Position numbers and translations under genes: made by a program. Of a DNA stretch of 64,000 nucleotides, positions 43,910 to 54,511 are shown one piece after another. The notes under the pieces were generated by a model. That model was not told the DNA's origin. It did no database searches and saw only the letters and a list, made by a program, of their open reading frames with translations. Source of the DNA: an uncultured Cohaesibacter sp. (lineage in GTDB: Bacteria; Pseudomonadota; Alphaproteobacteria; Rhizobiales; Cohaesibacteraceae); NCBI RefSeq assembly GCF_963666525.1, contig NZ_OY762905.1, positions 496,001 to 560,000 of the forward strand, in the 5' to 3' direction. The first letter of the stretch is position 1. Each line of letters begins with the position of its first letter.

Positions 43910-43949
43910 AAAGTCAGCCCCGCCCGGATATCGGAATCCGGACGGGGCA
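43910..43949 (-). terminator. Probable terminator after adk
   Basis: On the minus strand GCCCCGTCCGGAT pairs with ATCCGGGCGGGGC (one G-U) with a 6-nt loop; TTTT follows four bases later. It starts 11 nt after the adk stop. Confidence 0.7.
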
Positions 43950-43959
43950 AAACTCAATA

Positions 43960-44529
43960 TCAGGAAAGTGCTTCCTTGATGGACGCTGCAACGGCATCGA
44001 TATCCTGCATACCGTCAACGGTCTTGAGAAGACCTGTCTTGCCATAATAGGCGATCAACGGAGCGGTCTGCTCGCGATAGACAGCCAGACGTTTCTTCAG
44101 CGACTCGGCATTATCATCAGCGCGTGCACCACCAACGGTCTCGGAAGCCCGCTTTTCGATGCGAGACAGAAGGATCCCCTCGTCTACGCTGATTTCGACA
44201 ACAGCATCAAGTTTGAGAGCCTTTTCCTCAAGCAGCTTGTCCAAAGCTTCAGCCTGGGCAATCGTGCGCGGGAATCCATCAAGGATGAAGCCATTGGCGC
44301 AGTCTGCCTGATCGATACGATCGGAAATGATGGCACAAACGATGTCGTCGGAAACGAGTTCACCGCGTTCCAGGATCTGTTCGACCTGGAGGCCGACCGG
44401 GGTCTTTGCAGCAACCGCTGCTCGCAGCATTTCACCGGTAGAAAGCTGGCGAATGTCAAAACCCTTCACCAGACGTTCAGCCTGCGTTCCCTTGCCTGCG
44501 CCCGGAGGCCCCAGCAGAATCAATCTCAT
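43960..44529 (-). CDS. adk: Adenylate kinase
   Basis: 189 residues, the short form without the long LID insertion. It interconverts ATP+AMP and 2 ADP. The P-loop GPPGAGKGTQ, the AMP-binding QLSTGEMLRAAV and GFILDGFPRTIAQAE, and the LID arginines in RIEKRASE are present. It overlaps the secY stop by 4 nt and is the last gene of the spc operon. Confidence 0.97.
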   Translation of the reverse strand: MRLILLGPPGAGKGTQAERLVKGFDIRQLSTGEMLRAAVAAKTPVGLQVEQILERGELVSDDIVCAIISDRIDQADCANGFILDGFPRTIAQAEALDKLLEEKALKLDAVVEISVDEGILLSRIEKRASETVGGARADDNAESLKKRLAVYREQTAPLIAYYGKTGLLKTVDGMQDIDAVAASIKEALS

Positions 44530-45863
44530 CGACGTTTTCCTCTTAGCTTCGATTTCTTGACCAGCCCTTCATATTGCTGGGCCAGCAAATGTCCCTGGAT
44601 CTGGGAAACCGTATCCATGGTTACGCTGACCACAATCAACAGGGACGTGCCCCCGAAGTAGAATGGAACGCCAGTTGCGGAGATAAGAAACTCGGGCAAG
44701 AGACAGACGAGAACCAGATAAATGGCACCGATCACAGAAATACGTGTCAGGATCTTGTCAATGTACTCTGCAGTCCGCTGCCCGGGACGAATACCCGGAA
44801 TAAAACCGCCATGCTTCTTCAGGTTATCCGCAGTATCCTGCGGGTTGAACACAATGGCTGTGTAGAAGAAAACGAAGAAGACAATCAAGGCAGCATAAAG
44901 CAGCATATACAGAGGTTGACCATGCCCCAGCAGCGCAGTCACGGTATTGAGCCAGTCAGGCCCGGACCCGTCGCGGGAAATAAAGTTCACCACGGTGGTC
45001 GGCAACAGCAGCAGGGAAGAGGCAAAGATCGGTGGGATAACACCAGACGTGTTCAGCTTCAGCGGCAGATGCGAGCTGTCGCCCTGGAACATCTTGTTGC
45101 CAACCTGACGCTTCGGATACTGAATGATCAGGCGGCGCTGGGCGCGTTCCATGAACACGATGAAGGCAATCACCAGAGCAGCAACAGCAATCACACCAAG
45201 AATAACCGCGGTGGACAGCGTGCCCTGACGACCAAGTTCAAGGGTATGAGCAACTGCCGTCGGCAGGTTGGCCACGATACCAGAGAAAATGATAAGGGAA
45301 ATACCGTTACCGATGCCGCGCGCAGTGATCTGCTCACCAATCCACATCATGAACATGGTGCCGCCAACGAGCGTCAGGACAGTCGAGAAACGGAAGAACA
45401 GGCCCGGATCCAGAACAATGTTCGATGATCCCTCGAGCCCGACGCTGATACCATAGGCCTGCAGCGTGGCGAGGATCACGGTACCGTAGCGGGTATACTG
45501 GTTGATGGTCTTCTGACCACGCGCCCCATCCTTCTTGAGCTGCTCCAGTGTCGGAGACACGGTCGTCATCAGCTGAATGATAATGGAAGCGGAAATATAG
45601 GGCATGATCCCGAGCGCAAAGATCGCCATACGGCCGACCGCGCCACCGGAGAACATGTTGAACAGGCCCAGAATGCCATTCTGATGGCTGCTGAAAGCAT
45701 TGGCCAGGGCTTCAGGGTTGATCCCCGGAAGCGGAATATATGTGCCAAGGCGGTAAACCAACAATGCACCCAACGTGAACCAGATGCGTTTCTTGAGTTC
45801 CTCTGCCTTTGCAAAGGCGCCAAAATTAATATTGGCGGCGAGTTGTTCTGCTGCCGAAGCCAT
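44526..45863 (-). CDS. secY: Preprotein translocase subunit SecY
   Basis: 445 residues, ten membrane helices forming the Sec channel. Motifs: RIWFTLGALLVYRLGTYIPLPGIN, the plug/TM2 region ALGIMPYISASIIIQLM, and the cytoplasmic loops GIRPGQRTAEYIDKIL and KKHGGFIPG. A 140-nt gap separates it from rplO. Confidence 0.98.
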   Translation of the reverse strand: MASAAEQLAANINFGAFAKAEELKKRIWFTLGALLVYRLGTYIPLPGINPEALANAFSSHQNGILGLFNMFSGGAVGRMAIFALGIMPYISASIIIQLMTTVSPTLEQLKKDGARGQKTINQYTRYGTVILATLQAYGISVGLEGSSNIVLDPGLFFRFSTVLTLVGGTMFMMWIGEQITARGIGNGISLIIFSGIVANLPTAVAHTLELGRQGTLSTAVILGVIAVAALVIAFIVFMERAQRRLIIQYPKRQVGNKMFQGDSSHLPLKLNTSGVIPPIFASSLLLLPTTVVNFISRDGSGPDWLNTVTALLGHGQPLYMLLYAALIVFFVFFYTAIVFNPQDTADNLKKHGGFIPGIRPGQRTAEYIDKILTRISVIGAIYLVLVCLLPEFLISATGVPFYFGGTSLLIVVSVTMDTVSQIQGHLLAQQYEGLVKKSKLRGKRR

Positions 45864-45976
45864 TCTCTACTCCGCTATAGCGCTCACTTAACAGTTCGAT
45901 AAGCATTCAATATAAGGGCGCCAAAACAAATGTATAGGGTGTGACGGGAATCGCTTCCCATCACTACCCTTAAAGC

Positions 45977-46003
45977 AAAAGAAGGCTCAGATGAGCCCCC
46001 TTC
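45977..46003 (-). other. Hairpin between rplO and secY
   Basis: On the minus strand an imperfect hairpin (GAAGGGGGCTC with GAGCCTTC) is followed by TTTTGC immediately after the rplO stop. It may be a weak terminator or attenuator that lowers secY-adk expression. Confidence 0.4.
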
Positions 46004-46471
46004 TTATTCTTCTTCACCGATGATCTTGACAGATCCACCAGCTTTTTCAACAGCGGCGATCGCAGCCTTGGAAGCGCCTTCGATCTCGAAAGCAACCTTG
46101 GCAGTCAATTCACCATCGCTGAGCAGGCGAACACCATCAAGCAGGCGACGTACGACACCGGCTTCCTTGAGTGCGGCAACAGTAACCGGAGCAGAAGCAT
46201 CCAGTTTGCCCGCATCAATAGCCTGCTGTACGCGACCGACAGAAACGGTATTGAAGTTTTTCGCGAAGATGTTGTTAAAGCCGCGCTTCGGAAGACGACG
46301 ATGCAATGGCATCTGACCACCTTCGAAGCCCTTGATAGCAACACCAGAGCGAGACTTCTGACCTTTGACACCGCGACCACCGGTTTTACCGAGGCCGGAG
46401 CCGATGCCGCGACCAACGCGCTTACGATATTGGGTAGCGCCGTCGTTATCGCGAATTTCGTTGAGTTTCAT
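46004..46471 (-). CDS. rplO: Large ribosomal subunit protein L15
   Basis: 155 residues. [44 protein letters not shown] is the typical glycine-rich N-terminus, followed by [17 protein letters not shown]. 17 nt after rpmD. Confidence 0.97.
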   Translation of the reverse strand: MKLNEIRDNDGATQYRKRVGRGIGSGLGKTGGRGVKGQKSRSGVAIKGFEGGQMPLHRRLPKRGFNNIFAKNFNTVSVGRVQQAIDAGKLDASAPVTVAALKEAGVVRRLLDGVRLLSDGELTAKVAFEIEGASKAAIAAVEKAGGSVKIIGEEE

Positions 46472-46488
46472 TATACTCTCCCGCCCTC

Positions 46489-46686
46489 TTAGGCCTCGTC
46501 CACAACGCGAACGAGATGAGGGATCTTAGCGATCATGCCGCGAACTTCAGGCGTGTCCTGCAGAGTACGACGACGATGCAATTTGTTAAGGCCAAGACCG
46601 ATCAGCGTAGCCTGCTGGTCTTTTGGCCGACGCAAAGGGCTGCCGATCTGTTCAACAGTAACGGTGCCCTGTTCCTTGTTTGCCAT
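46489..46686 (-). CDS. rpmD: Large ribosomal subunit protein L30
   Basis: 65 residues, bacterial-type length. [34 protein letters not shown] and the C-terminal [13 protein letters not shown] fit the family. 47 nt after rpsE. Confidence 0.96.
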   Translation of the reverse strand: MANKEQGTVTVEQIGSPLRRPKDQQATLIGLGLNKLHRRRTLQDTPEVRGMIAKIPHLVRVVDEA

Positions 46687-46733
46687 TGTCCGGCTCCTCT
46701 TTAATCTAGAGATGTAAGGATCACCCTGCCAGC

Positions 46734-47282
46734 TTAGCTGTCAGAGCGGCCCCCATCAGAGACGCGACGACGAGCCTGGAGCGTAGACACCTTCAGACCA
46801 CGGCGAGCAGCAACGCCACGAGGGCTGTCTTCTGCCTTCAGCGCATCGAAGGTAGCACGAACCATGTTATACGGGTTTGAGGTACCAACAGACTTCGCAA
46901 CCACGTCCTGAACACCAAGTGTTTCGAACACGGCACGCATTGGACCACCCGCGATGATACCAGTACCTGCAGGAGCTGCACGCAGCATGACTTTACCAGC
47001 GCCATGGCGGCCAGCAACGTCATGATGAAGCGTACGACCCTCACGCAGAGGTACACGGATCATGTTCCGTTTTGCAGCGTCAGATGCCTTGCGAATTGCT
47101 TCAGGCACTTCGCGTGCCTTGCCGTGACCAAAGCCTACGCGGCCCTTCTGGTCACCAATAACGACAAGCGCAGCGAAACCGAAGCGACGACCACCTTTTA
47201 CCACTTTAGCAACGCGGTTGATGTGGACGAGTCGATCGACGAATTCGCTTTCGCGCTCTTCACGTTCAACTTTCTTGTTCAT
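46734..47282 (-). CDS. rpsE: Small ribosomal subunit protein S5
   Basis: 182 residues. The dsRNA-binding-like N-terminal domain with [30 protein letters not shown] and the second domain with [26 protein letters not shown] are intact. It shapes the mRNA entry and decoding region. 41 nt after rplR. Confidence 0.97.
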   Translation of the reverse strand: MNKKVEREERESEFVDRLVHINRVAKVVKGGRRFGFAALVVIGDQKGRVGFGHGKAREVPEAIRKASDAAKRNMIRVPLREGRTLHHDVAGRHGAGKVMLRAAPAGTGIIAGGPMRAVFETLGVQDVVAKSVGTSNPYNMVRATFDALKAEDSPRGVAARRGLKVSTLQARRRVSDGGRSDS

Positions 47283-47323
47283 GAGCTTTCTTCTCTCGTC
47301 TGAGCAATCGGTTGCCCGACGCG

Positions 47324-47686
47324 TTAGAAATTCAATCCGCCTTCGCGCGCAGCGTCTGCGAGCGACTTAATGCGGCCATGGTAGATATATCCACCACGAT
47401 CAAAGACTACGTCCTTCACGCCGGCTGCTACTGCTCGCTCTGCGATCAGTTTGCCAACTTCAGAAGCGGCGGCTTTGTCCGCGCCGGTTTTCAGCTTCTC
47501 GCGCAGATCTTTCTCGATAGAAGAAGCGGCTACAATCGTAACCCCTTTCTCGTCGTCGATGACCTGAGCATAGATATGCTTGGAAGACCGGTTAACACTC
47601 AAACGCGGACGGCCGTTGGCAGCCTTTTTCAGGGCGCGACGTACACGTGCACGACGACGCTCGAACTGAGATAGTGCCTTCGCCAT
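47324..47686 (-). CDS. rplR: Large ribosomal subunit protein L18
   Basis: 120 residues; binds 5S r[41 protein letters not shown] and the C-terminal [26 protein letters not shown] are characteristic. 12 nt after rplF. Confidence 0.97.
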   Translation of the reverse strand: MAKALSQFERRRARVRRALKKAANGRPRLSVNRSSKHIYAQVIDDEKGVTIVAASSIEKDLREKLKTGADKAAASEVGKLIAERAVAAGVKDVVFDRGGYIYHGRIKSLADAAREGGLNF

Positions 47687-47698
47687 AGTATGTATCCG

Positions 47699-48232
47699 TT
47701 ACTTCTTCTTACCTTCCTTGCGGAAGATAAATTCATCACTATATTTGACGCCTTTGCCTTTGTAGGGCTCAGGGCCACGATACTTGCGGATTTCTGCAGC
47801 AACTTGACCAACAGCCTGTTTGTCAATGCCAGTTACCACGATCTCGGTTGGCTTGGGACAAGCAACCGTGATCCCTTCGGGAACTTCATAGACAACATCG
47901 TGGGAAAAGCCAAGAGCCAGCTGAAGATCATTGCCTTTAAGCTGAGCGCGGTAACCCACACCGTTGATTTCAAGCTTCTTCTCGAAGCCTGCAGAAACAC
48001 CAGTCAGGATGTTGAGAATCTGGGTCCGGGACATGCCCCAGAGAGAGCGAGCAGTTTTGGATTTGCTGCGTGGCTCAACCAGAATTCCTTCATCCGTCAT
48101 TTTAGCGTCGACGTCTTCGCTAAGAACGAAGGTGAGTTCACCCTTCGGACCCTTAGCTGTGACGGTCTTGCCATCAATTGTTGCAGTAACTCCGCTAGGG
48201 ACTGCAACAGGCTTTTTGCCAATACGTGACAT
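47699..48232 (-). CDS. rplF: Large ribosomal subunit protein L6
   Basis: 177 residues with the two L6 repeats. [15 protein letters not shown], the later GVGYRAQ segment, and the C-terminal [20 protein letters not shown] identify it. A 140-nt gap with a strong hairpin precedes it. Confidence 0.98.
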   Translation of the reverse strand: MSRIGKKPVAVPSGVTATIDGKTVTAKGPKGELTFVLSEDVDAKMTDEGILVEPRSKSKTARSLWGMSRTQILNILTGVSAGFEKKLEINGVGYRAQLKGNDLQLALGFSHDVVYEVPEGITVACPKPTEIVVTGIDKQAVGQVAAEIRKYRGPEPYKGKGVKYSDEFIFRKEGKKK

Positions 48233-48313
48233 AAGACTAACCTGTCCGGATCTGAGATCAGCCTGCCCAAGGTTACCGCCCTTAAAAGCAGAACTGATCG
48301 CTTTTTAACCGTT

Positions 48314-48347
48314 GATCTGATTCCGGCCCCAGGGGCCGGCAACAGAT
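48314..48347 (-). other. Strong hairpin in the rpsH-rplF gap
   Basis: CCGGCCCC and GGGGCCGG flank a single A (48323-48339), inside an outer GATCTG/CAGATC pairing (48314-48319 with 48342-48347). Neither strand has a T run after it, so it is not an intrinsic terminator; it could be an mRNA processing, stability or regulatory element. Confidence 0.5.
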
Positions 48348-48372
48348 CGGAGGCAACAAGGAACAAGCCGCA

Positions 48373-48771
48373 TCAGAAGACGCGGCAAAGAACCTCACCA
48401 CCAACGTTTTGCTCACGAGCGTCGTGATCGGCCATAACACCTTTCGGAGTAGACACGATCGACACGCCCAGACCGTTATGAATGATCGGAATATTCTTGA
48501 CCGATGCATACACACGACGACCAGGCTTGGACACGCGTTGGATTTCACGGATCACCGGCTCTCCATCGAAGTATTTCAGCTCGACCTCGAGTTCGGACTT
48601 GCCGCCTTCGAATTCGACGGTGGTGTAGCCGCGGATGTACCCTTCTGCAGCCAAAACGTCAAGCACGCGCTGACGCAATTTGGATGCAGGAGTGGAAACT
48701 TTCGTTTTCTTTCGCATCTGCGCATTGCGGATGCGGGTCAACATATCCCCAAGGGGATCAGTCATTGCCAT
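48373..48771 (-). CDS. rpsH: Small ribosomal subunit protein S8
   Basis: 132 residues. [18 protein letters not shown] and the C-terminal [30 protein letters not shown] are diagnostic. S8 is the translational repressor of the spc operon in E. coli; whether that holds here is not visible. 13 nt after rpsN. Confidence 0.98.
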   Translation of the reverse strand: MAMTDPLGDMLTRIRNAQMRKKTKVSTPASKLRQRVLDVLAAEGYIRGYTTVEFEGGKSELEVELKYFDGEPVIREIQRVSKPGRRVYASVKNIPIIHNGLGVSIVSTPKGVMADHDAREQNVGGEVLCRVF

Positions 48772-48784
48772 GGGACCGCGCTCC

Positions 48785-49090
48785 TTACCAGCTCGACTTC
48801 ACAAGGCCGGGGATCTGCCCCTCGTTGCCAAGTTCGCGAAGTGAAATACGGGACATCTTCAATTTGCGATAGTAGCCGCGTGGACGGCCAGTCACTTCGC
48901 AACGATTGCGGATGCGGATGGATGCGGAGTTGCGTGGAAGCTCAGCGAGTTTCAAACGAGCCTTGAATCGCTCTTCAAGAGAGAGAGACTCATCTTTCGC
49001 CAGGGCTTTCAGCTTTGCACGTTTAGCAGAGTATTTGTCTGCCAGACGGGCACGAGCTTTGTTCTTTTCGACAGCGCTCTTTTTAGCCAT
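48785..49090 (-). CDS. rpsN: Small ribosomal subunit protein S14 (zinc-free type)
   Basis: 101 residues from [20 protein letters not shown] at 49090. It is the long form with only one cysteine near [20 protein letters not shown], so the zinc-binding CxxC pairs of the short form are absent. 29 nt after rplE. Confidence 0.96.
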   Translation of the reverse strand: MAKKSAVEKNKARARLADKYSAKRAKLKALAKDESLSLEERFKARLKLAELPRNSASIRIRNRCEVTGRPRGYYRKLKMSRISLRELGNEGQIPGLVKSSW

Positions 49091-49119
49091 TACATATTCC
49101 TCGTACTTTCCGCGGGACC

Positions 49120-49677
49120 TTAACGGTTGAACGGGAAGTTGAATTCTTTCAGCAGGGCACGAGCTTCTGCATCGTTGCTTGTATTGGTGCAAACGATGAT
49201 GTCCATACCCCAGATCTGGTCAACTTTGTCATAATCGATCTCTGGGAAAACGATATGCTCTTTCAGACCCATGGCATAATTGCCATTGCCGTCGAAGCTT
49301 TTCCCATTAAGACCACGGAAGTCGCGTACACGAGGCAGCGCAATGGTGATCAGACGATCGAGAAATTCGTACATACGGTCGCCGCGCAGCGTAACTTTCA
49401 CGCCAATCGGCATGCCTTCACGAACCTTGAAGGTCGCGATGGATTTACGAGCTTTGGTGATCACTGGCTTCTGACCAGCGATAGCCTGCAGATCTTCCAA
49501 GGCAGCTTTCACTTTCTTGGAGTCATTAACCGCTTCACCAACACCAATGTTCAGAACAACTTTCTCGAGCTTTGGCATCCGGTGCGGATTGCTGTAGCTG
49601 AACTGTTCCTGCATCTTGGAGCGGATGACATCTTCATAAAGCGTCTTAAGACGCGGAGTGTAAGTAGCCTCAGCCAT
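49120..49677 (-). CDS. rplE: Large ribosomal subunit protein L5
   Basis: 185 residues; 5S rRNA binding. [22 protein letters not shown], the [37 protein letters not shown] block and the [17 protein letters not shown] end are intact. The start overlaps rplX by 8 nt. Confidence 0.98.
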   Translation of the reverse strand: MAEATYTPRLKTLYEDVIRSKMQEQFSYSNPHRMPKLEKVVLNIGVGEAVNDSKKVKAALEDLQAIAGQKPVITKARKSIATFKVREGMPIGVKVTLRGDRMYEFLDRLITIALPRVRDFRGLNGKSFDGNGNYAMGLKEHIVFPEIDYDKVDQIWGMDIIVCTNTSNDAEARALLKEFNFPFNR

Positions 49678-49984
49678 CGATCACATCTCCCGAACGCTTG
49701 GCCACACGCACTTTGTTGCCTTCCTTGACAGTGAAACCAACGCGGGTTGGTTTGTTGTCTTTCGGGTCAGCCAAAGCCAGGTTGGACAGGTGAATCGGAG
49801 CTTCTTTGGTAACGATGCCCGCTTCCTGCAACTGGGTCTGACGCTGATGGCGTTTGACCAGGTTTACACCGCGCACGATCGCCCGCTCTTCAGCTGGCAT
49901 CACCTGCACAATTTCACCGCTCTTGCCCTTGTCTTTACCGGCAAGAACAATGACGCGATCACCCTTTTTGAGTTTCGCAGCCAT
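49670..49984 (-). CDS. rplX: Large ribosomal subunit protein L24
   Basis: 104 residues with the KOW motif [23 protein letters not shown]. It initiates 50S assembly. Overlaps rplN by 1 nt and rplE by 8 nt. Confidence 0.97.
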   Translation of the reverse strand: MAAKLKKGDRVIVLAGKDKGKSGEIVQVMPAEERAIVRGVNLVKRHQRQTQLQEAGIVTKEAPIHLSNLALADPKDNKPTRVGFTVKEGNKVRVAKRSGDVIDG

Positions 49985-50352
49985 TACAGCACCTCCGGAG
50001 CAAGGGAAATGATTTTCATATGGTTATGAGCACGCAGCTCACGAGGAACCGGGCCGAAGATACGGGTACCGATTGGTTCCTTGTTGTTGTTCACCAGAAC
50101 AGCTGCACTGCGGTCAAAACGGATGACGCTGCCGTCCGGACGACGAATAGCCTTTGCGGTACGAACCACAACTGCCTTCATCACATCGCCCTTCTTAACG
50201 CGTCCACGCGGAATAGCTTCCTTGACGGATACGACGATGATATCGCCGATCCCTGCGTATTTCCGTTTGGAGCCGCCGAGCACTTTGATGCACATGACAC
50301 GACGAGCGCCGGAGTTATCCGCGACGTCAAGGTTTGTTTGCATCTGAATCAT
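49984..50352 (-). CDS. rplN: Large ribosomal subunit protein L14
   Basis: 122 residues. [27 protein letters not shown] and the later FGPVPRELR are characteristic; it sits at the subunit interface. A 70-nt gap separates it from rpsQ. Confidence 0.98.
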   Translation of the reverse strand: MIQMQTNLDVADNSGARRVMCIKVLGGSKRKYAGIGDIIVVSVKEAIPRGRVKKGDVMKAVVVRTAKAIRRPDGSVIRFDRSAAVLVNNNKEPIGTRIFGPVPRELRAHNHMKIISLAPEVL

Positions 50353-50422
50353 GACTGGCCGCCTTTATAATTCTCCCCAAACGCATCACTGCGTAGGGTT
50401 TACGTCCAATTGCCAAGCTGGA

Positions 50423-50668
50423 TTAAGAGGTCGGAAGTTCTTTACCGACAACAACCCAACGTTTCGATTTCGAAATAGGAGCAGATTCCTGAATGTAAAT
50501 CTGATCACCTACTTTGAAGGAATTGCCCTCGTCATGAGCCTGATAACGCTTGGAACGACGCACCGTCTTCTTGAGAAGCGGATGCGTGAAACGGCGTTCA
50601 ACCTTCACGACGACAGTTTTATCCTGCTTGTCGCTGACGACGAGGCCTTGCAAAATTCTCTTTGGCAT
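50423..50668 (-). CDS. rpsQ: Small ribosomal subunit protein S17
   Basis: 81 residues. [42 protein letters not shown] is typical, with the OB-fold end [20 protein letters not shown]. 10 nt after rpmC. Confidence 0.97.
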   Translation of the reverse strand: MPKRILQGLVVSDKQDKTVVVKVERRFTHPLLKKTVRRSKRYQAHDEGNSFKVGDQIYIQESAPISKSKRWVVVGKELPTS

Positions 50669-50678
50669 CCCGTCTCTC

Positions 50679-50879
50679 CTATTCTGCTGACTCTGCGCGC
50701 TTCTGCTGCGCGATGGTCATCAGGCGTGCAATGTCACGACGAACTTCGCGAACACGCACGGTATTTTCCAACTGACCAGTGGCCCTCTGAAAGCGCAGGT
50801 TGAACTGTTCTTTCTTCAGCTTTTCCACTTCATCAGCAATTTGATCCGCAGTCATCGCGCGGACATCTGATGCTTTCAT
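50679..50879 (-). CDS. rpmC: Large ribosomal subunit protein L29
   Basis: 66 residues, a two-helix protein at the exit tunnel. [33 protein letters not shown] is the family signature. 20 nt after rplP. Confidence 0.97.
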   Translation of the reverse strand: MKASDVRAMTADQIADEVEKLKKEQFNLRFQRATGQLENTVRVREVRRDIARLMTIAQQKRAESAE

Positions 50880-50899
50880 GGGTCTATCCCTTCACACCG

Positions 50900-51313
50900 T
50901 TAGTCGGCGATGCGCTGTACGAAGCGTGTCTTGATAGGCAGCTTCGCAGCGGCAAGCCGCATGGCTTCCCGTGCAATATCCACAGGAACACCATCAATTT
51001 CAAACATAATACGACCCGGTGCTACGCGAGCTGCCCAGTATTCTGGCGAACCCTTACCTTTACCCATGCGGACTTCGGTAGGCTTCTTGGACACTGGAAC
51101 ATCCGGAAATACGCGGATCCACACACGACCGGCACGCTTCATGTGACGGGTCATAGCACGACGCGCGGCCTCGATCTGACGAGCGGTGACACGCGCAGGC
51201 TCCTGAGCCTTCAGACCGTAGGCACCAAAATTGAGCTCAAAGCCCCCTTTTGCGTTGCCATGAATACGGCCCTTGTGCTGCTTGCGATATTTTGTGCGCT
51301 TTGGTTGCAGCAT
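50900..51313 (-). CDS. rplP: Large ribosomal subunit protein L16
   Basis: 137 residues. [24 protein letters not shown], then [25 protein letters not shown]; it orders the A-site tRNA region of 23S rRNA. 34 nt after rpsC. Confidence 0.98.
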   Translation of the reverse strand: MLQPKRTKYRKQHKGRIHGNAKGGFELNFGAYGLKAQEPARVTARQIEAARRAMTRHMKRAGRVWIRVFPDVPVSKKPTEVRMGKGKGSPEYWAARVAPGRIMFEIDGVPVDIAREAMRLAAAKLPIKTRFVQRIAD

Positions 51314-51347
51314 TGTGTTTCTCTCTTAACTCAGTTTGTAACCGACA

Positions 51348-52070
51348 TTAAGCAGCAGGTTTATTGCTACGACGGCGCTGGTTATTGTTGTTGCCCTGAT
51401 CCTGGTTTTCAGAAGCGCGGCGTTCAGAGGCCATCGGATCATGTTCCATGATCTCGCCTTTGTAAATCCACACCTTGATACCAGAAATGCCATAAGCGGT
51501 CAGAGCTTCAGCAGTACCATAGTCAATGTCAGCGCGCAGAGTGTGAAGCGGAACGCGACCTTCACGATACCATTCGGTACGTGCGATCTCGGCACCACCC
51601 AGACGGCCTGCACAGTTGATACGAATACCTTCAGCGCCCATCCGCATGGCGGACTGAACGGCCCGTTTCATTGCGCGACGGAAAGCAACACGGCGTTCCA
51701 GCTGCTGTGCAATGGACTGAGCAACGAGGTTGGCATCGCATTCCGGCTTCCGTACTTCAACAATGTTGATGTGGACGTCGGAGCTGGTCAGTTTGCCAAC
51801 TTTCGAGCGAAGTTTTTCGATGTCGGCGCCTTTTTTGCCGATTACGATGCCCGGACGTGCAGAGTGAATGGTCACACGGCACTTCTTGTGCGGACGCTCG
51901 ATAACGATTTTGGATACAGCCGCCTGCTTGAGTTCTTCTTCCAGCATGGCGCGAATAGCGTAATCTTCATGAAGAAGAGTACCGTATTCGCCCTTGTTTG
52001 CATACCAGCGAGAATCCCAGGTGCGGTTGATGCCAAGACGAAGACCAATTGGATTAACCTTGTGTCCCAT
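51348..52070 (-). CDS. rpsC: Small ribosomal subunit protein S3
   Basis: 240 residues. N-terminal [25 protein letters not shown] domain around [20 protein letters not shown], and C-terminal domain with [31 protein letters not shown]. The tail ends in an asparagine-rich basic stretch ([16 protein letters not shown]). Overlaps rplV by 1 nt. Confidence 0.98.
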   Translation of the reverse strand: MGHKVNPIGLRLGINRTWDSRWYANKGEYGTLLHEDYAIRAMLEEELKQAAVSKIVIERPHKKCRVTIHSARPGIVIGKKGADIEKLRSKVGKLTSSDVHINIVEVRKPECDANLVAQSIAQQLERRVAFRRAMKRAVQSAMRMGAEGIRINCAGRLGGAEIARTEWYREGRVPLHTLRADIDYGTAEALTAYGISGIKVWIYKGEIMEHDPMASERRASENQDQGNNNNQRRRSNKPAA

Positions 52071-52450
52071 CAGGCTGTCTCCTCAACTTCACGAACAACA
52101 ATCGTCAGGTTGGAGAAAGGCTTGAGGATCTTGCCAACACGGCCACGAGCACGTGGCTGCCAGCGTTTCATCACAAGTGCCTTACCAACATAAGCTTCTG
52201 CTACAATCAGGCTGTCAACATCCAGCTCGTGGTTGTTTTCAGCGTTGGCGATCGCAGATTCCAAACATTTTTTCACATCTTTTGCGATGCGTTTGGAAGA
52301 GAAGGTCAGATCGGCCAAAGCCTTGTCAACCTTTTTCCCCCGGATCATCGCTGCGACAAGGTTCAGCTTCTGCGGAGACGTGCGAAGCATGCGGCTGACC
52401 GCTTTCGCTTCATTGTCTTTCAGGACGCGTGCGCGTTTTGCCTTACCCAT
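52070..52450 (-). CDS. rplV: Large ribosomal subunit protein L22
   Basis: 126 residues. [26 protein letters not shown] and the long beta hairpin segment [18 protein letters not shown], which lines the exit tunnel, are present. Overlaps neighbours by 1 nt on each side. Confidence 0.98.
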   Translation of the reverse strand: MGKAKRARVLKDNEAKAVSRMLRTSPQKLNLVAAMIRGKKVDKALADLTFSSKRIAKDVKKCLESAIANAENNHELDVDSLIVAEAYVGKALVMKRWQPRARGRVGKILKPFSNLTIVVREVEETA

Positions 52451-52728
52451 TATTTCCTCTTAGCCTTTTTGTCGGCCCCGTGACCGTAGTAGTTACGGGT
52501 CGGAGAAAATTCGCCCAGTTTGTGTCCGACCATCTCCTCAGAGACGAGTACGGGCACATGCTTCTGACCATTGTACACACCGAAGGTGAGACCGACGAAG
52601 TGAGGCAGGATCGTGGAGCGACGGCTCCAGGTCTTGATCACTTCGCTACGACCAGAAGAGCGAACCTTGTCTGCCTTCTTCAGAAGGTATCCGTCTACAA
52701 ACGGACCTTTCCAAACAGAACGTGCCAT
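52450..52728 (-). CDS. rpsS: Small ribosomal subunit protein S19
   Basis: 92 residues. [38 protein letters not shown] and [15 protein letters not shown] identify it; forms the S13-S19 head complex. 10 nt after rplB. Confidence 0.98.
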   Translation of the reverse strand: MARSVWKGPFVDGYLLKKADKVRSSGRSEVIKTWSRRSTILPHFVGLTFGVYNGQKHVPVLVSEEMVGHKLGEFSPTRNYYGHGADKKAKRK

Positions 52729-52738
52729 CGGTTAACCC

Positions 52739-53575
52739 TTATTTCTTGCGCTGATGCCGACTGCGAACAATGAACTTGTTGGTCGACTTGTTAGAGCGAG
52801 TACGCTTGCCCTTGGTAGGCTTGCCCCATGGAGACACAGGGTGACGACCACCAGAGGTCCGGCCTTCACCACCACCATGTGGGTGATCAACCGGGTTCAT
52901 AACGACACCGCGCACTTCTGGACGTTTACCGAGCCAACGGTTACGGCCAGCTTTACCAAGATTGATGTTTGAATGTTCCGGGTTGGAAACAGCACCAACG
53001 CTGGCCATGCAAGAGCCAAGTACCAGGCGGGTTTCACCAGAGTTCAAACGAATGATCGCATAGCCACTATCGCGTCCGACCAGCTGGGCATAAGCACCAG
53101 CAGAGCGTGCAATCTGACCACCCTTGCCCGGCTTCATCTCCACGTTGTGGATGATGGTACCAACAGGCATGTTGGCCAGTGGCATTGCGTTGCCTGGTTT
53201 GATGTCGGCGGCTTTGTTGGCGGAAACAACCTTGTCGCCAGCGCGGAGGCGCTGAGGAGCCAGGATGTAGGCCTGCTCGCCGTCTTCATAGTTAACCAGA
53301 GCAATGAATGCCGTACGGTTCGGATCATATTCCAAACGCTCTACCGTGCCAACAGCGTCAAACTTGCGACGCTTGAAGTCGATGATACGATAGCTGCGTT
53401 TATGACCGCCACCACGACGACGTGATGTGACGCGACCATTGTTGTTACGACCGCCAGACTTGGTCAAGCCTTCGGTGAGCGTTTTGACCGGTTTCCCTTT
53501 CCAAAGATCGGACCGGTCTACGATCACCAGCTGACGCGTGCCTGGGCTTGTCGGTTTAAAGGTCTTGAGTGCCAT
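52739..53575 (-). CDS. rplB: Large ribosomal subunit protein L2
   Basis: 278 residues. [31 protein letters not shown], then [19 protein letters not shown], and the peptidyl-transferase-proximal [12 protein letters not shown] are intact. 25 nt after rplW. Confidence 0.98.
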   Translation of the reverse strand: MALKTFKPTSPGTRQLVIVDRSDLWKGKPVKTLTEGLTKSGGRNNNGRVTSRRRGGGHKRSYRIIDFKRRKFDAVGTVERLEYDPNRTAFIALVNYEDGEQAYILAPQRLRAGDKVVSANKAADIKPGNAMPLANMPVGTIIHNVEMKPGKGGQIARSAGAYAQLVGRDSGYAIIRLNSGETRLVLGSCMASVGAVSNPEHSNINLGKAGRNRWLGKRPEVRGVVMNPVDHPHGGGEGRTSGGRHPVSPWGKPTKGKRTRSNKSTNKFIVRSRHQRKK

Positions 53576-53600
53576 GACTTAAAGCCTATCCCCGCGTTGC

Positions 53601-53894
53601 TTAAAGACCAGTCGTGACGTCAATGGACTGGCCCTCTTCGAGGGTAACAATCGCTTTTTTCACGTCGACCTGTTTACCGATAATGCCTTTGAAGCGCTTT
53701 ACCTTGCCCTTGCGGACCATGGTGTTGACGCTTTTGACCTTAACAGAAAACAGTGCCTCTACGGCGGCCTTGATTTCTTCTTTAGTCGCATCCTTGGATA
53801 CGTTGAATACAACCTTGTCCTGTTCGGAGTGAAGGGTTGCCTTCTCGGTGATCACCGGGCTGCGGATGATATCGTAATGACGAAGGTTGGTCAT
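53601..53894 (-). CDS. rplW: Large ribosomal subunit protein L23
   Basis: 97 residues. [53 protein letters not shown] is diagnostic. It docks trigger factor and SRP at the exit tunnel. Overlaps rplD by 4 nt. Confidence 0.98.
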   Translation of the reverse strand: MTNLRHYDIIRSPVITEKATLHSEQDKVVFNVSKDATKEEIKAAVEALFSVKVKSVNTMVRKGKVKRFKGIIGKQVDVKKAIVTLEEGQSIDVTTGL

Positions 53895-54511
53895 TTGAAC
53901 CGTTCCTCCAGAGCATCGACTGCGGCCTTGGTCAGAACCAGAGTGTCGCGACGCAGAACATCAAGAACGTTGATGCCCTGAACCGGCAACACATCGATAC
54001 CGACGATATTGCGGGCAGCTTTAGCAAAATTCTCGTCCACTTCCTTGCCGGAAATGATCAGAGCGCTTTGCAGGCCCAGACCGGAAATCTGTTTCTTCAC
54101 GAGTGCGGTCTTTGGTGCTGCTGCCGTCACATCATCCAGAATGATCAGATTGTCATTCTTGACTTTGGAAGACAGAGCATGTTTGAGCGCAAGCGCACGA
54201 ATTTTCTTCGGCAGTTCGATTGCATGGTCACGAACAACCGGACCAAACGCACGACCACCACCGCGGAACTGAGGCACCTTCTTGTTGCCATGACGAGCGC
54301 CACCAGAACCCTTCTGACGAAGGAATTTCTTGGTTGTGCCGGTCACTTCACCGCGGGTCTTGGTTTTGTGCGTACCAGCCATCTTCTTCATCTGCTGGTA
54401 GCGAACCATACGAGCCATGATGTCGGCACGTGGTTCAAGACCAAAGACGCTTTCAGAAACAGCTACGGAACCTGCATCGCCGCCATCAAGGGTTTTAACT
54501 TTGAGTTCCAT
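53891..54511 (-). CDS. rplD: Large ribosomal subunit protein L4
   Basis: 206 residues. The tunnel loop [41 protein letters not shown] is complete. In E. coli L4 represses its own S10 operon through the leader; no comparable leader is recognised here, where tuf is only 60 nt from rpsJ. Overlaps rplC by 1 nt. Confidence 0.98.
   Translation of the reverse strand: MELKVKTLDGGDAGSVAVSESVFGLEPRADIMARMVRYQQMKKMAGTHKTKTRGEVTGTTKKFLRQKGSGGARHGNKKVPQFRGGGRAFGPVVRDHAIELPKKIRALALKHALSSKVKNDNLIILDDVTAAAPKTALVKKQISGLGLQSALIISGKEVDENFAKAARNIVGIDVLPVQGINVLDVLRRDTLVLTKAAVDALEERFK

Larger units (their letters stand above)
43528..43959. other. Gap between adk and rpsM
   Basis: 432 bases holding the adk terminator and a good minus-strand promoter candidate; the remaining ~250 nt would be rpsM leader. 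No gene is convincing here. Confidence 0.6.
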
